DNA of 5,096 nucleotides, taken from positions 1-5,096 of the forward strand of contig CAKZKZ010000918.1 of NCBI GenBank assembly GCA_937124495.1, read 5' to 3'. The position numbers and the translations under genes are program-made. Under the pieces are notes generated by a model. It worked only from the letters and a program-made list of their open reading frames with translations, had not been told where the DNA came from and did not search any database. The DNA is from an uncultured Dokdonia sp. (GTDB taxonomy: Bacteria; Bacteroidota; Bacteroidia; Flavobacteriales; Flavobacteriaceae). The stretch's first letter is position 1. Every line of letters begins with the position of its first letter. Positions 1 to 5,096 of the stretch are shown one piece after another.

Positions 1-1145
1 CATCGAGGGCCATCATCACTTCAGAAGAATTACAACAATTAGAAAAAGGACTACACGAAATCGCATTACAGATAGAAGCAGGTACCTTTATCATAGCGTC
101 TCAATATGAGGATGTACATTCTAAAATTGAATACGAACTCACCAAAAAATATGGAGACGTAGGCAAAAAGATTCATACCGCACGTTCCAGAAATGATCAA
201 GTGCTGGTGGCATTACATTTATTTTATAAGGATCATTTGCAGCAAGTCGTTTCAAAAACAGAAATGTTATTTGACACACTTTTAGCGCTCGCTGAAACAC
301 ATAAAAAATCTATTATACCAGGCTACACACATTTACAAGTGGCAATGCCTTCTTCTTTTGGGTTATGGTTTTCTGCATATGCTGAGCTATTGATAGATGA
401 TGTCTATATGCTGCGAGCTGCCTTAAAAACCGTCGATCAAAACCCATTGGGATCAGCTGCGGGGTATGGGAGTTCGTTTCCTATTGACAGGGATTTCACC
501 ACCGAAGCCTTAGGGTTTTCTACACTTAAATATAATGTGGTAGCCGCCCAATTGAGTAGAGGAAAAAGCGAACGCACCATTGCCAGTGCTTTAGGAAGTG
601 TATGTAATACCTTAAGTAGGTTTGCTATGGATATTTGTTTGTATATGAGTCAGAATTTTGGCTTCATTACCTTTCCAGATGCGCTTACGACAGGTAGTAG
701 TATAATGCCTCATAAAAAAAATCCTGATGTGTTTGAACTCATTAGAGGAAAGTGTAATAAAATTCAAGCATTGCATACAGAGATCCTTTTAATCACCAAT
801 AACCTCCCTAGTGGATATCATAGAGATTTTCAGGTATTGAAAGAGCATAGTATACTCGCTTTTCATGAGGTAATGGGGATCTTGGATATTTTTAATTATG
901 CGATCAAACAGATTAAGATCCTAGACATTGATCTGAGTGATGAAAAGTATCAATACTTATATACAGTAGATAGTATTAATACCTTGGTCATGAAAGGGTA
1001 TTCTTTTAGAGATGCATATCAACAGGTGGGAGCTCAAGTACAATCTGGCACCTATACCCCAGCAGACGCAAAGGATCATACACATATAGGGAGTATGGGT
1101 AATTTATGTTTGGATAAGATTAAGGAGAAGTTTGGTCTAGCATAG
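1..1145 (+). CDS. argH: Argininosuccinate lyase, 5' end missing (partial)
   Basis: The enzyme splits argininosuccinate into arginine and fumarate, the last step of arginine biosynthesis, in the cytoplasm. The reading frame is open from base 3 (bases 1-2 end a split codon) to a TAG at 1143-1145, giving 380 residues. Family members usually have about 420-470, so some tens of N-terminal residues lie outside the window. Landmarks seen: A-R-S-R-N-D-Q at 180-200, the substrate-binding motif typical of ArgH; P-G-Y-T-H at 318-332, with the histidine of the active site; and the fumarate-lyase superfamily signature G-S-S-I-M-P-H-K-K-N-P from 693, whose serine loop carries the catalytic base in this family. 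The GTG at 201 lies just after the R-N-D-Q motif and is internal, not the start. There is no frameshift or missing key residue in the visible part. argH often ends an arginine operon, but its upstream genes are not visible. The next gene is convergent. Confidence 0.97.
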   Translation, partial: SRAIITSEELQQLEKGLHEIALQIEAGTFIIASQYEDVHSKIEYELTKKYGDVGKKIHTARSRNDQVLVALHLFYKDHLQQVVSKTEMLFDTLLALAETHKKSIIPGYTHLQVAMPSSFGLWFSAYAELLIDDVYMLRAALKTVDQNPLGSAAGYGSSFPIDRDFTTEALGFSTLKYNVVAAQLSRGKSERTIASALGSVCNTLSRFAMDICLYMSQNFGFITFPDALTTGSSIMPHKKNPDVFELIRGKCNKIQALHTEILLITNNLPSGYHRDFQVLKEHSILAFHEVMGILDIFNYAIKQIKILDIDLSDEKYQYLYTVDSINTLVMKGYSFRDAYQQVGAQVQSGTYTPADAKDHTHIGSMGNLCLDKIKEKFGLA

Positions 1146-1176
1146 ATATAGAGAGCATAAAAGAAATTATTACCTT

Positions 1177-1211
1177 AAAAAACGACTCAATTTATGTCAA
1201 AAGAGCCGTTT
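1177..1211 (-). terminator. Rho-independent terminator of the small lipoprotein gene
   Basis: In minus-strand RNA the arms AAACGGCUC (1211-1203) and GAGUCGUUU (1188-1180) form a 9-bp stem with one G-U pair and a 14-nt loop. A run of six U at 1182-1177 closes the stem and forms the tail. On the plus strand the same pair is an A-C mismatch and no T-run follows, so the hairpin fits termination of the 1228-1806 gene, whose stop codon is 17 nt upstream. It does not fit termination of argH. Confidence 0.7.
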
Positions 1212-1227
1212 CAAAAATAGATGCTTT

Positions 1228-1806
1228 TTATTGTAAAATTCCAGTTTCATAATATATAGATATAAAAGAGCCGTCTGCATCGGGCCCACTGAATTGAAAG
1301 TCTATACGTAGGTATTCTATTATTGGGTGATAAATTCTATTACCACTTAAAGTAGGTAGTGTACTAAAATAGGTGTCCATATTACAAATAACTTCTTCAA
1401 TAATTATATTAGCATCGCTTGCATCAATAAACGGGTAAAAATTACCATCGGGTACACCTAATGTATCAAATGAACCTTCTTCAGTACCACCCCAGCTATT
1501 ACCTGATTCACCAGACGCTACAGACGTTGGTCTATTAGACATTGAGAGTCTACGTGCATATTCTTTATTAATTTTTATTCTTAACTCTTCGTAGAAACAA
1601 GCGATATCAGCATCACCTGGATCATAAACACCATCACATCCACTGGATATAGAGCCATATGTAATTGTTTGTTCCGTGAACGGATTAGGCAGTAACAAAT
1701 TGCAATTAACAGCTGTTAGATTTGCTTCGATAATTTCTGTACGATCATCTTTTGAACAACCCAATGTCATAAAGACAAAAACCAATAAATAAATTATTTT
1801 TTTCAT
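1228..1806 (-). CDS. Small lipoprotein of unknown function
   Basis: This encodes 192 residues, and I recognise no domain. The N-terminus M-K-K followed by a hydrophobic stretch (4-16) and T-L-G-C17 is a type II signal peptide with lipobox, so the mature protein should be a lipoprotein. The residues after the cysteine, S-K-D-D, match the K-(D/E)2 lipoprotein export signal described in some Flavobacteriia, which suggests surface display on the outer membrane (inference). The mature part has four more cysteines (35, 57, 70, 141), which could form disulfides. It also has a Gly/Ser/Thr-rich stretch around 93-118 and a C-terminal part (about 155-190) with alternating hydrophobic and polar residues that could be beta structure. 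The ATG at 1806-1804 is chosen because it directly precedes the signal peptide. Upstream is AT-rich with no clear Shine-Dalgarno site. The gene is convergent with argH, has its own terminator, and lies downstream of the terminator of the 2037-3518 gene, so it is probably monocistronic. Confidence 0.85.
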   Translation of the reverse strand: MKKIIYLLVFVFMTLGCSKDDRTEIIEANLTAVNCNLLLPNPFTEQTITYGSISSGCDGVYDPGDADIACFYEELRIKINKEYARRLSMSNRPTSVASGESGNSWGGTEEGSFDTLGVPDGNFYPFIDASDANIIIEEVICNMDTYFSTLPTLSGNRIYHPIIEYLRIDFQFSGPDADGSFISIYYETGILQ

Positions 1807-1942
1807 AATTCAATTTTTAAATTAATATGTTATTTATACTTATGTTCCAGAAAAATCATAATCTCACCTATAAATGTTCTTTTTTATGTATTACTTCGGT
1901 CTACTAAAGGTATTTTAGAGTTATAATACACTATTTTTAACA

Positions 1943-1976
1943 AAAAAAGGCTTCACATTTCTGTGAAGCCTTTTTT
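1943..1976 (-). terminator. Strong hairpin terminator of the heme lipoprotein gene
   Basis: This is a perfect 15-bp inverted repeat: arms 1943-1957 and 1962-1976 with a 4-nt loop. In minus-strand RNA the loop is GAAA, a GNRA-type tetraloop, closed by ACA/UGU, with a GGCUUC/GAAGCC core and A6/U6 at the base. One further U follows on the minus strand. It begins 60 nt after the stop codon of the 2037-3518 gene, which it most likely serves. The symmetry would let it act on either strand, but no plus-strand gene runs into it. Confidence 0.88.
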
Positions 1977-2005
1977 GATTACATCAATATAAATTAAATA
2001 TACTG

Positions 2006-2018
2006 ACCTATAATAGGT
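2006..2018. repeat. 13-bp palindrome in the 3' untranslated region
   Basis: ACCTAT and ATAGGT flank a single central A. It lies between the stop codon of the heme lipoprotein gene and its terminator. It is too tight for a long hairpin in RNA (ACCU/AGGU with a 5-nt loop at most). A protein-binding role is possible, but the length is close to what chance gives in AT-rich DNA. Confidence 0.3.
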
Positions 2019-2036
2019 GCTTAATACAATTAACTA

Positions 2037-3518
2037 TTATTTTTCTTGAGTTTTAGCTAATTGCTTCATGAAAGCATTCAACTTATTAGTTTCAATTTCT
2101 TTAGGTGTTTGTTCATCTACAATAAGAGAAACATTACCACTAAACACGTGACTTAAGTACAAAGGAGATCGTATCGCATCCCCTCCTGAATCTGGAGCAG
2201 CACGGTGACAATTAAAACAATTAATTAGATATGATGCATCCGTAATCTTATCTGTCGTTTGTTGATAGGTTTGTGTAAATGTTTCCATCGTTACATTTGC
2301 AGAAGCTAATGACCCTCTTGCCATTGATCCTGGTATAGCATCTTTAATATTCCTATACAACGAATTAAGCGTATCCGCTTGCTCTTCAGGTGTTAATCCA
2401 TCCATATTTAACCAAATAGCGCCATCATACTGATAATTTTGCCAAACATCTTTTTCACTTTTTAAGTGAGCAGAAACACACATATTAAGGCTATCTATTT
2501 TATTATAGTTATCAGGTTCTGGCTGACTTGTTGCCACATAATTATTAGGGCTATATGCGGCAACACCATATTTAAATAATCCAAAAGCTTGATCTGCTTT
2601 AGCTATTTGTCCAGAAGGCCATCGTATTCCATCAACGCCTGTAACAGTTCCTTCTTTAAAAATAAGTGTGTTTTTAGTTGAACTTGCTGTATTAGTACTT
2701 ACATCAAATATTGGAGCTAAGGAATTGTGTTCAAAAGTTGCCCAGATAAATTCTGGGTGATTAATAACAACACCTACTACATGCATTCCTAATAAAGCTA
2801 CTTCTTCTTTTACTACGGTTCCGTCTTTTTGTGTAACAGCAGCCATGGTCGTATAATAGTTCTCTTTTGCAATTTTCTTACTTGGTAATGCCGTTATTGG
2901 AACCCAAGAAACTTTCGTTTCTAATGAGCCTATTGGAAACGTTGCATTATTATTTTTAGATAAAGTCCCCTTCTTTATACTATCTACATACTTTGTAATA
3001 GCAGTTTCTAGTGTCTCATTAATATGTATAGAGTAATAAACGGTGTCAGCAGTCTTACCATCTGCACTATATCCTGGAATTGTTTGTAAAACGGCATCTA
3101 GTCCCGCTTGATTAATACTAGATAATGCAACAGAAGTTCCAGAGGGAATCGTTACTGTTTCCATCTGATTTGTAACTTGTTTTAAAGAATTTAAGAATAG
3201 CGGTTTCCCATTTGCTTCAGGCTTCGTTAGCCATAAAAACTTCTGAAATGACCATTGTTGAAACATACAATTGGTTGTATTTGCCGTATCAAAAGGGCTT
3301 CCTTTCCCTTCTTCTGGCCCTGGAGTTTTTGAATGTGGAAACCAATCTGATTCACAACCACAAGAAGTGGATGTAGTAGCTAAAGCCAGATCGCTATAGG
3401 TCTCAAGTTTTGTTTCTGGTGTTGATTTTTCTTCTTTTTTTTGGTTACAAGCACTCAAAAAAAGTAATGTAACACCTAAGATAAATATACTCTTTAAAAT
3501 GATAGATTTGGAGGTCAT
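2037..3518 (-). CDS. Lipoprotein with a C-terminal c-type heme site (cytochrome c-like)
   Basis: This encodes 493 residues. The signal peptide (1-23) ends in a good lipobox, L-S-A-C24, so the protein should be exported and lipid-anchored. The C-N-Q-K-K-E-E start of the mature protein resembles flavobacterial surface-export signals (inference). C434-F-N-C437-H438 (codons at 2205-2219) is the only C-x-x-C-H motif and implies one covalently bound heme c. The distal ligand is not certain; H457 and M484 are candidates. Other striking blocks are C53-G-C55 followed by W-F-P-H, then N-C84-M-F-Q-Q-W-S-F-Q-K-F-L-W-L (83-97), then H-P-E-F-I-W-A-T-F-E-H (254-264), then V-W-Q-N-Y (358-362). From memory similar blocks recur in uncharacterised bacterial cytochrome-c-like proteins, but I cannot name the family. 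The heme region is short (about 60 residues after the motif), so most of the protein is a separate large domain. The ATG at 3518-3516 starts the signal peptide; another ATG 5 nt upstream is out of frame. It probably acts in electron transfer or oxidation in the cell envelope; the substrate is unknown. Confidence 0.85.
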   Translation of the reverse strand: MTSKSIILKSIFILGVTLLFLSACNQKKEEKSTPETKLETYSDLALATTSTSCGCESDWFPHSKTPGPEEGKGSPFDTANTTNCMFQQWSFQKFLWLTKPEANGKPLFLNSLKQVTNQMETVTIPSGTSVALSSINQAGLDAVLQTIPGYSADGKTADTVYYSIHINETLETAITKYVDSIKKGTLSKNNNATFPIGSLETKVSWVPITALPSKKIAKENYYTTMAAVTQKDGTVVKEEVALLGMHVVGVVINHPEFIWATFEHNSLAPIFDVSTNTASSTKNTLIFKEGTVTGVDGIRWPSGQIAKADQAFGLFKYGVAAYSPNNYVATSQPEPDNYNKIDSLNMCVSAHLKSEKDVWQNYQYDGAIWLNMDGLTPEEQADTLNSLYRNIKDAIPGSMARGSLASANVTMETFTQTYQQTTDKITDASYLINCFNCHRAAPDSGGDAIRSPLYLSHVFSGNVSLIVDEQTPKEIETNKLNAFMKQLAKTQEK

Positions 3519-3561
3519 TGCATATAAAATTAATGGTTAATATTTCATTTTCAATAAGTTA

Positions 3562-3591
3562 CGAATTTAACAAAATTTTCACAACACCAAA
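3562..3591 (-). promoter_or_regulatory. Possible Bacteroidota-type promoter for the heme lipoprotein gene
   Basis: On the minus strand TTTG (3591-3588) is followed after 18 nt by TAAATTCG (3569-3562). The Bacteroidota consensus is a TTTG-like -33 box and TAnnTTTG at -7, so the -7 box has one mismatch. It ends 43 nt before the start codon. In AT-rich DNA such a match can arise by chance. Confidence 0.3.
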
Positions 3592-3593
3592 TA

Positions 3594-3631
3594 CGTAGAA
3601 ATACCTGATTTCTTAGAATAGGATTTCTACG
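3594..3631. repeat. 38-bp inverted repeat upstream of the heme lipoprotein promoter
   Basis: CGTAGAAATACCT (3594-3606) pairs with AGGATTTCTACG (3620-3631) over 12 bp, with a single bulged A at 3603 and a 13-nt centre. No T-run follows on either strand, so it is not a normal terminator. On the minus strand it sits 2 nt before the possible -33 box, a position suited to an activator or repressor site. Which protein would bind is unknown. Confidence 0.6.
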
Positions 3632-3734
3632 ATCATACTACTAGGTATCTTACATACTTCTAGCAAGGTTTTTTCAGATTTTATATTTCTCTTTTTTAAA
3701 TTACAATCTCTTACTTTTGCTCAAGTATAAGCAT

Positions 3735-3768
3735 AAAAAAGCCCCCACATTTCTGTAAAGGCTTCTTT
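3735..3768 (-). terminator. Minus-strand-specific hairpin terminator of the AraC-type regulator gene
   Basis: In minus-strand RNA, 3768-3754 and 3749-3735 pair over 15 bp around a GAAA loop, with 11 Watson-Crick and four G-U pairs. The 3' arm ends in six U. On the plus strand the four G-U positions are A-C mismatches (3744-3746 with 3757-3759, and 3738 with 3765), so only minus-strand RNA folds well. It starts 60 nt after the stop codon of the regulator. Its loop and ACA/UGU neck match the terminator at 1943-1976. Confidence 0.8.
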
Positions 3769-3828
3769 GTTTTTTTTAACTTATACCTTATAAAATCTAG
3801 TATTCTAAAATTTGAATTAATGAAATTC

Positions 3829-4983
3829 TTAGGAGTTATATTTAGCAGGTGTACACCCTTCATATTTTTTAAAAGCAGAATAAAATGTAGCCTTTGTATG
3901 AAAACCAACCTCTATTCCTATCCCTTCAATCGATAGGTGATTAGCCTTTACATCAACTAGCAATTCTTTAGCTTTATCTACTCTATATTTATTTATAAAA
4001 TTATTAAAATTCATTCCTACTTGATTATTCAGAGCATAGGAAATACGTTTGGGGTGAATATGTGTTTCTTCTGCAATATCTATTATTGTTAAATTATGCT
4101 TTAAAAAACTCTGGGTACTTTTAATACTTTCTCTAATTATAACTATTACCTCTAACATTTCTTCTGAATCCATAAATTGTGGCTTCTCCTTTTTACCCAT
4201 TGGTAATTCTAACGGTAATACAGGTGATTCTACATTTACTTCTACTTCATTCATAATGATATACTCTTTCTCTTGTTTTGGAAAAATCAAATAAAGAGAT
4301 ACTATATTTTCTTGTGTTATCCCTTTAAACGACACCCAATAAATTAATATTACATTAACTATAGTAGCTAAGAAATATAAAGTATGATTCGCTTCAAAAA
4401 AATTAACAAGCAATAGTACCTGAAAAAAGATACTACCATAAACAAATAGTTTTGACCAATTTAAATTTTTATGAACGGTTTCTGAAAATTGATTTTCTAC
4501 TTCTTTTTGGTGTAACATAATCCAACGAATGGTTAAAACACCTATAAAAATGGAATAACATAAACCAAATACAAAATATACCAATGCATAAGAAGAAACT
4601 TTAAGTTCTAGTTTGGTTTCTACAGGTAGAAAGAAAATCACCAAGCCAATAACTGTTTCTATAAAGCCTGGAATTAATGTCCAATAACTTGGTTTTTTAC
4701 TATTGAAAACAGAAATTTTTTGGATATAGATGTAAAATAATGGATACGCTAAGAAATGAAAGTGGATAGGTGGTAACTCTAATACTGGATATTGAAGTAA
4801 TATCCCCATATCTTCCAAAATATTAGGGATAGGCTCTAATGAAAATAAAAGTATAAATAGTCCTAAAAATAGAGTTGGCCTATTCTTTTTGGAATGTAGT
4901 AACAATAACATTATTCCAAAAAGTAGGCCTTGTACAACGCCAAGAATATCTATAATACTTATTATGTTATATGAAAAATCCAT
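3829..4983 (-). CDS. Membrane-anchored AraC-family transcription regulator
   Basis: From the ATG at 4983-4981 the protein has 384 residues. The N-terminal half is very hydrophobic, with about seven likely membrane helices (roughly 8-29, 37-51, 74-92, 101-119, 132-154, 177-195, 202-219). A polar linker of about 75 residues follows, and then the AraC/XylS-type DNA-binding domain (about 298-382). Its first helix-turn-helix contains L-T-I-I-D-I-A-E-E-T; the second has the signature G-F-H-T-K-A-T-F-Y-S-A-F-K-K-Y-E-G-C-T-P-A-K-Y. This layout is common in Flavobacteriia and suggests a sensor in the inner membrane that binds DNA on the cytoplasmic side; the signal and targets are unknown. A longer start at 5016-5014 adds 11 residues, nearly all encoded by a palindrome. 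I prefer the inner ATG because the first helix then begins a few residues in, as is usual for this type. The gene has its own terminator, so it does not form an operon with the heme lipoprotein gene downstream. Confidence 0.9.
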   Translation of the reverse strand: MDFSYNIISIIDILGVVQGLLFGIMLLLLHSKKNRPTLFLGLFILLFSLEPIPNILEDMGILLQYPVLELPPIHFHFLAYPLFYIYIQKISVFNSKKPSYWTLIPGFIETVIGLVIFFLPVETKLELKVSSYALVYFVFGLCYSIFIGVLTIRWIMLHQKEVENQFSETVHKNLNWSKLFVYGSIFFQVLLLVNFFEANHTLYFLATIVNVILIYWVSFKGITQENIVSLYLIFPKQEKEYIIMNEVEVNVESPVLPLELPMGKKEKPQFMDSEEMLEVIVIIRESIKSTQSFLKHNLTIIDIAEETHIHPKRISYALNNQVGMNFNNFINKYRVDKAKELLVDVKANHLSIEGIGIEVGFHTKATFYSAFKKYEGCTPAKYNS

Positions 4984-4990
4984 AGAAGTA

Positions 4991-5022
4991 CTACAAATGC
5001 CAATTATAATTGACATTTGTAG
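4991..5022. promoter_or_regulatory. 32-bp near-perfect palindrome before the regulator gene
   Basis: CTACAAATG, one base, CAATTATAATTG, one base, CATTTGTAG: 15 of 16 base pairs are symmetric. The single exception (C5000 with A5013) becomes a G-U pair in minus-strand RNA, which could form a stem of 14 bp with a UAUA loop. It ends 7 nt before the preferred start codon and begins 9 nt after the stop of the upstream partial gene. No U-run follows, so it is not an ordinary terminator. It could be an operator for a dimeric regulator, or an mRNA hairpin that controls translation or decay. Confidence 0.65.
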
Positions 5023-5031
5023 ATTACAAAA

Positions 5032-5096
5032 TTATTTAAATTTATCTTCTGATTGCCCTAAAAGCTTAATAAAAAGCATGTACTCATCAAAAGAAA
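5032..5096 (-). CDS. C-terminal end of an upstream gene (partial, unidentified)
   Basis: On the minus strand one frame is open from the window edge (first full codon 5094-5092) to a TAA at 5034-5032. It gives 20 residues ending L-L-G-Q-S-E-D-K-F-K. The mix of hydrophobic residues followed by a charged tail looks like a real protein end. The other two minus-strand frames contain stops within this stretch. If real, the gene lies 48 nt upstream of the preferred regulator start and on the same strand, so the two could be co-transcribed. The fragment is too short to name. A plus-strand gene starting at the ATG at 5078 cannot be excluded. Confidence 0.5.
   Translation of the reverse strand, partial: SFDEYMLFIKLLGQSEDKFK

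Larger units (their letters stand above)
3519..3828. other. 310-bp intergenic region between the heme lipoprotein and the AraC-type regulator
   Basis: No convincing gene is present. From right to left (minus-strand order) it holds the 3' tail and terminator of the regulator gene (to 3735) and about 100 bp of plain AT-rich sequence (3632-3734). Then come an inverted repeat (3594-3631), a tentative promoter (3562-3591) and an AT-rich leader of about 43 nt before the heme lipoprotein start. A 65-codon open frame at 3711-3908 on the minus strand crosses the terminator and the 3' end of the regulator gene, and looks like chance. Confidence 0.7.

Noticed and set aside
201..1145. argH starting at the GTG at 201
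   Set aside because: The frame is open upstream to the window edge and encodes the conserved ArgH motif A-R-S-R-N-D-Q directly before this codon, so the GTG is an internal valine.
1807..1942. Promoter for the small lipoprotein gene
   Set aside because: The closest -7-like match (TACCTTTA on the minus strand) has no matching -33 box at the right distance, so I could not support it.
3594..3631. Inverted repeat as a terminator
   Set aside because: No T-run follows either arm on either strand, and no gene ends nearby that lacks a better terminator.
3711..3908. 65-codon minus-strand open frame
   Set aside because: It overlaps the 3' end of the regulator gene and runs through that gene's terminator. 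Its composition (many Lys, Leu, Phe, Ile) is what AT-rich non-coding DNA gives, and there is no recognisable motif.
4991..5022. Palindrome as a rho-independent terminator of the upstream partial gene
   Set aside because: The 3' arm on the minus strand is followed by TACTTCT and the start codon, with no U-run.
1..5096. Mobile element, CRISPR array, tRNA/rRNA or defence system
   Set aside because: No transposase or integrase motifs, no regularly spaced direct repeats, no cloverleaf sequence and no defence-type domains were seen in the readable genes.

Overview
The window looks like chromosomal DNA from a Bacteroidota bacterium, most likely a member of the Flavobacteriaceae. The DNA is AT-rich and the genes lack clear Shine-Dalgarno sites. 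Two lipoproteins have a lipid-acceptor cysteine soon followed by lysine and acidic residues (C-S-K-D-D and C-N-Q-K-K-E-E). There is also a membrane-anchored AraC-type regulator of the kind common in Flavobacteriia. The organism call is inferred from these traits, with no database comparison.

Layout: 1-1145 (+) is the 3' part of argH (argininosuccinate lyase, last step of arginine synthesis), cut by the left edge. Everything to its right is on the minus strand. 1228-1806 is a small lipoprotein of unknown function, convergent with argH. 2037-3518 is a large lipoprotein with one c-type heme site (C-F-N-C-H). 3829-4983 (or 5016) is a seven-helix membrane protein with a C-terminal AraC DNA-binding domain. 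5032-5096 appears to be the last 20 codons of another minus-strand gene.

Each complete minus-strand gene is followed by its own hairpin terminator (1177-1211, 1943-1976, 3735-3768), so the three are probably separate transcription units. In two of these hairpins the mismatches seen on the plus strand become G-U pairs in minus-strand RNA, which fixes the strand they serve. Two share the same GAAA-capped core.

The gap 1807-2036 holds one terminator, a 13-bp palindrome and no gene. The gap 3519-3828 holds a terminator, a tentative promoter and a 38-bp inverted repeat upstream of the cytochrome-like gene. A 32-bp near-perfect palindrome (4991-5022) lies just before the regulator gene and covers its longer possible start codon.

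I see no mobile element, CRISPR array, RNA gene or defence system. The points most worth following are the two long inverted repeats and the heme lipoprotein. Beyond possible local regulation, nothing in the sequence shows that these genes act together.
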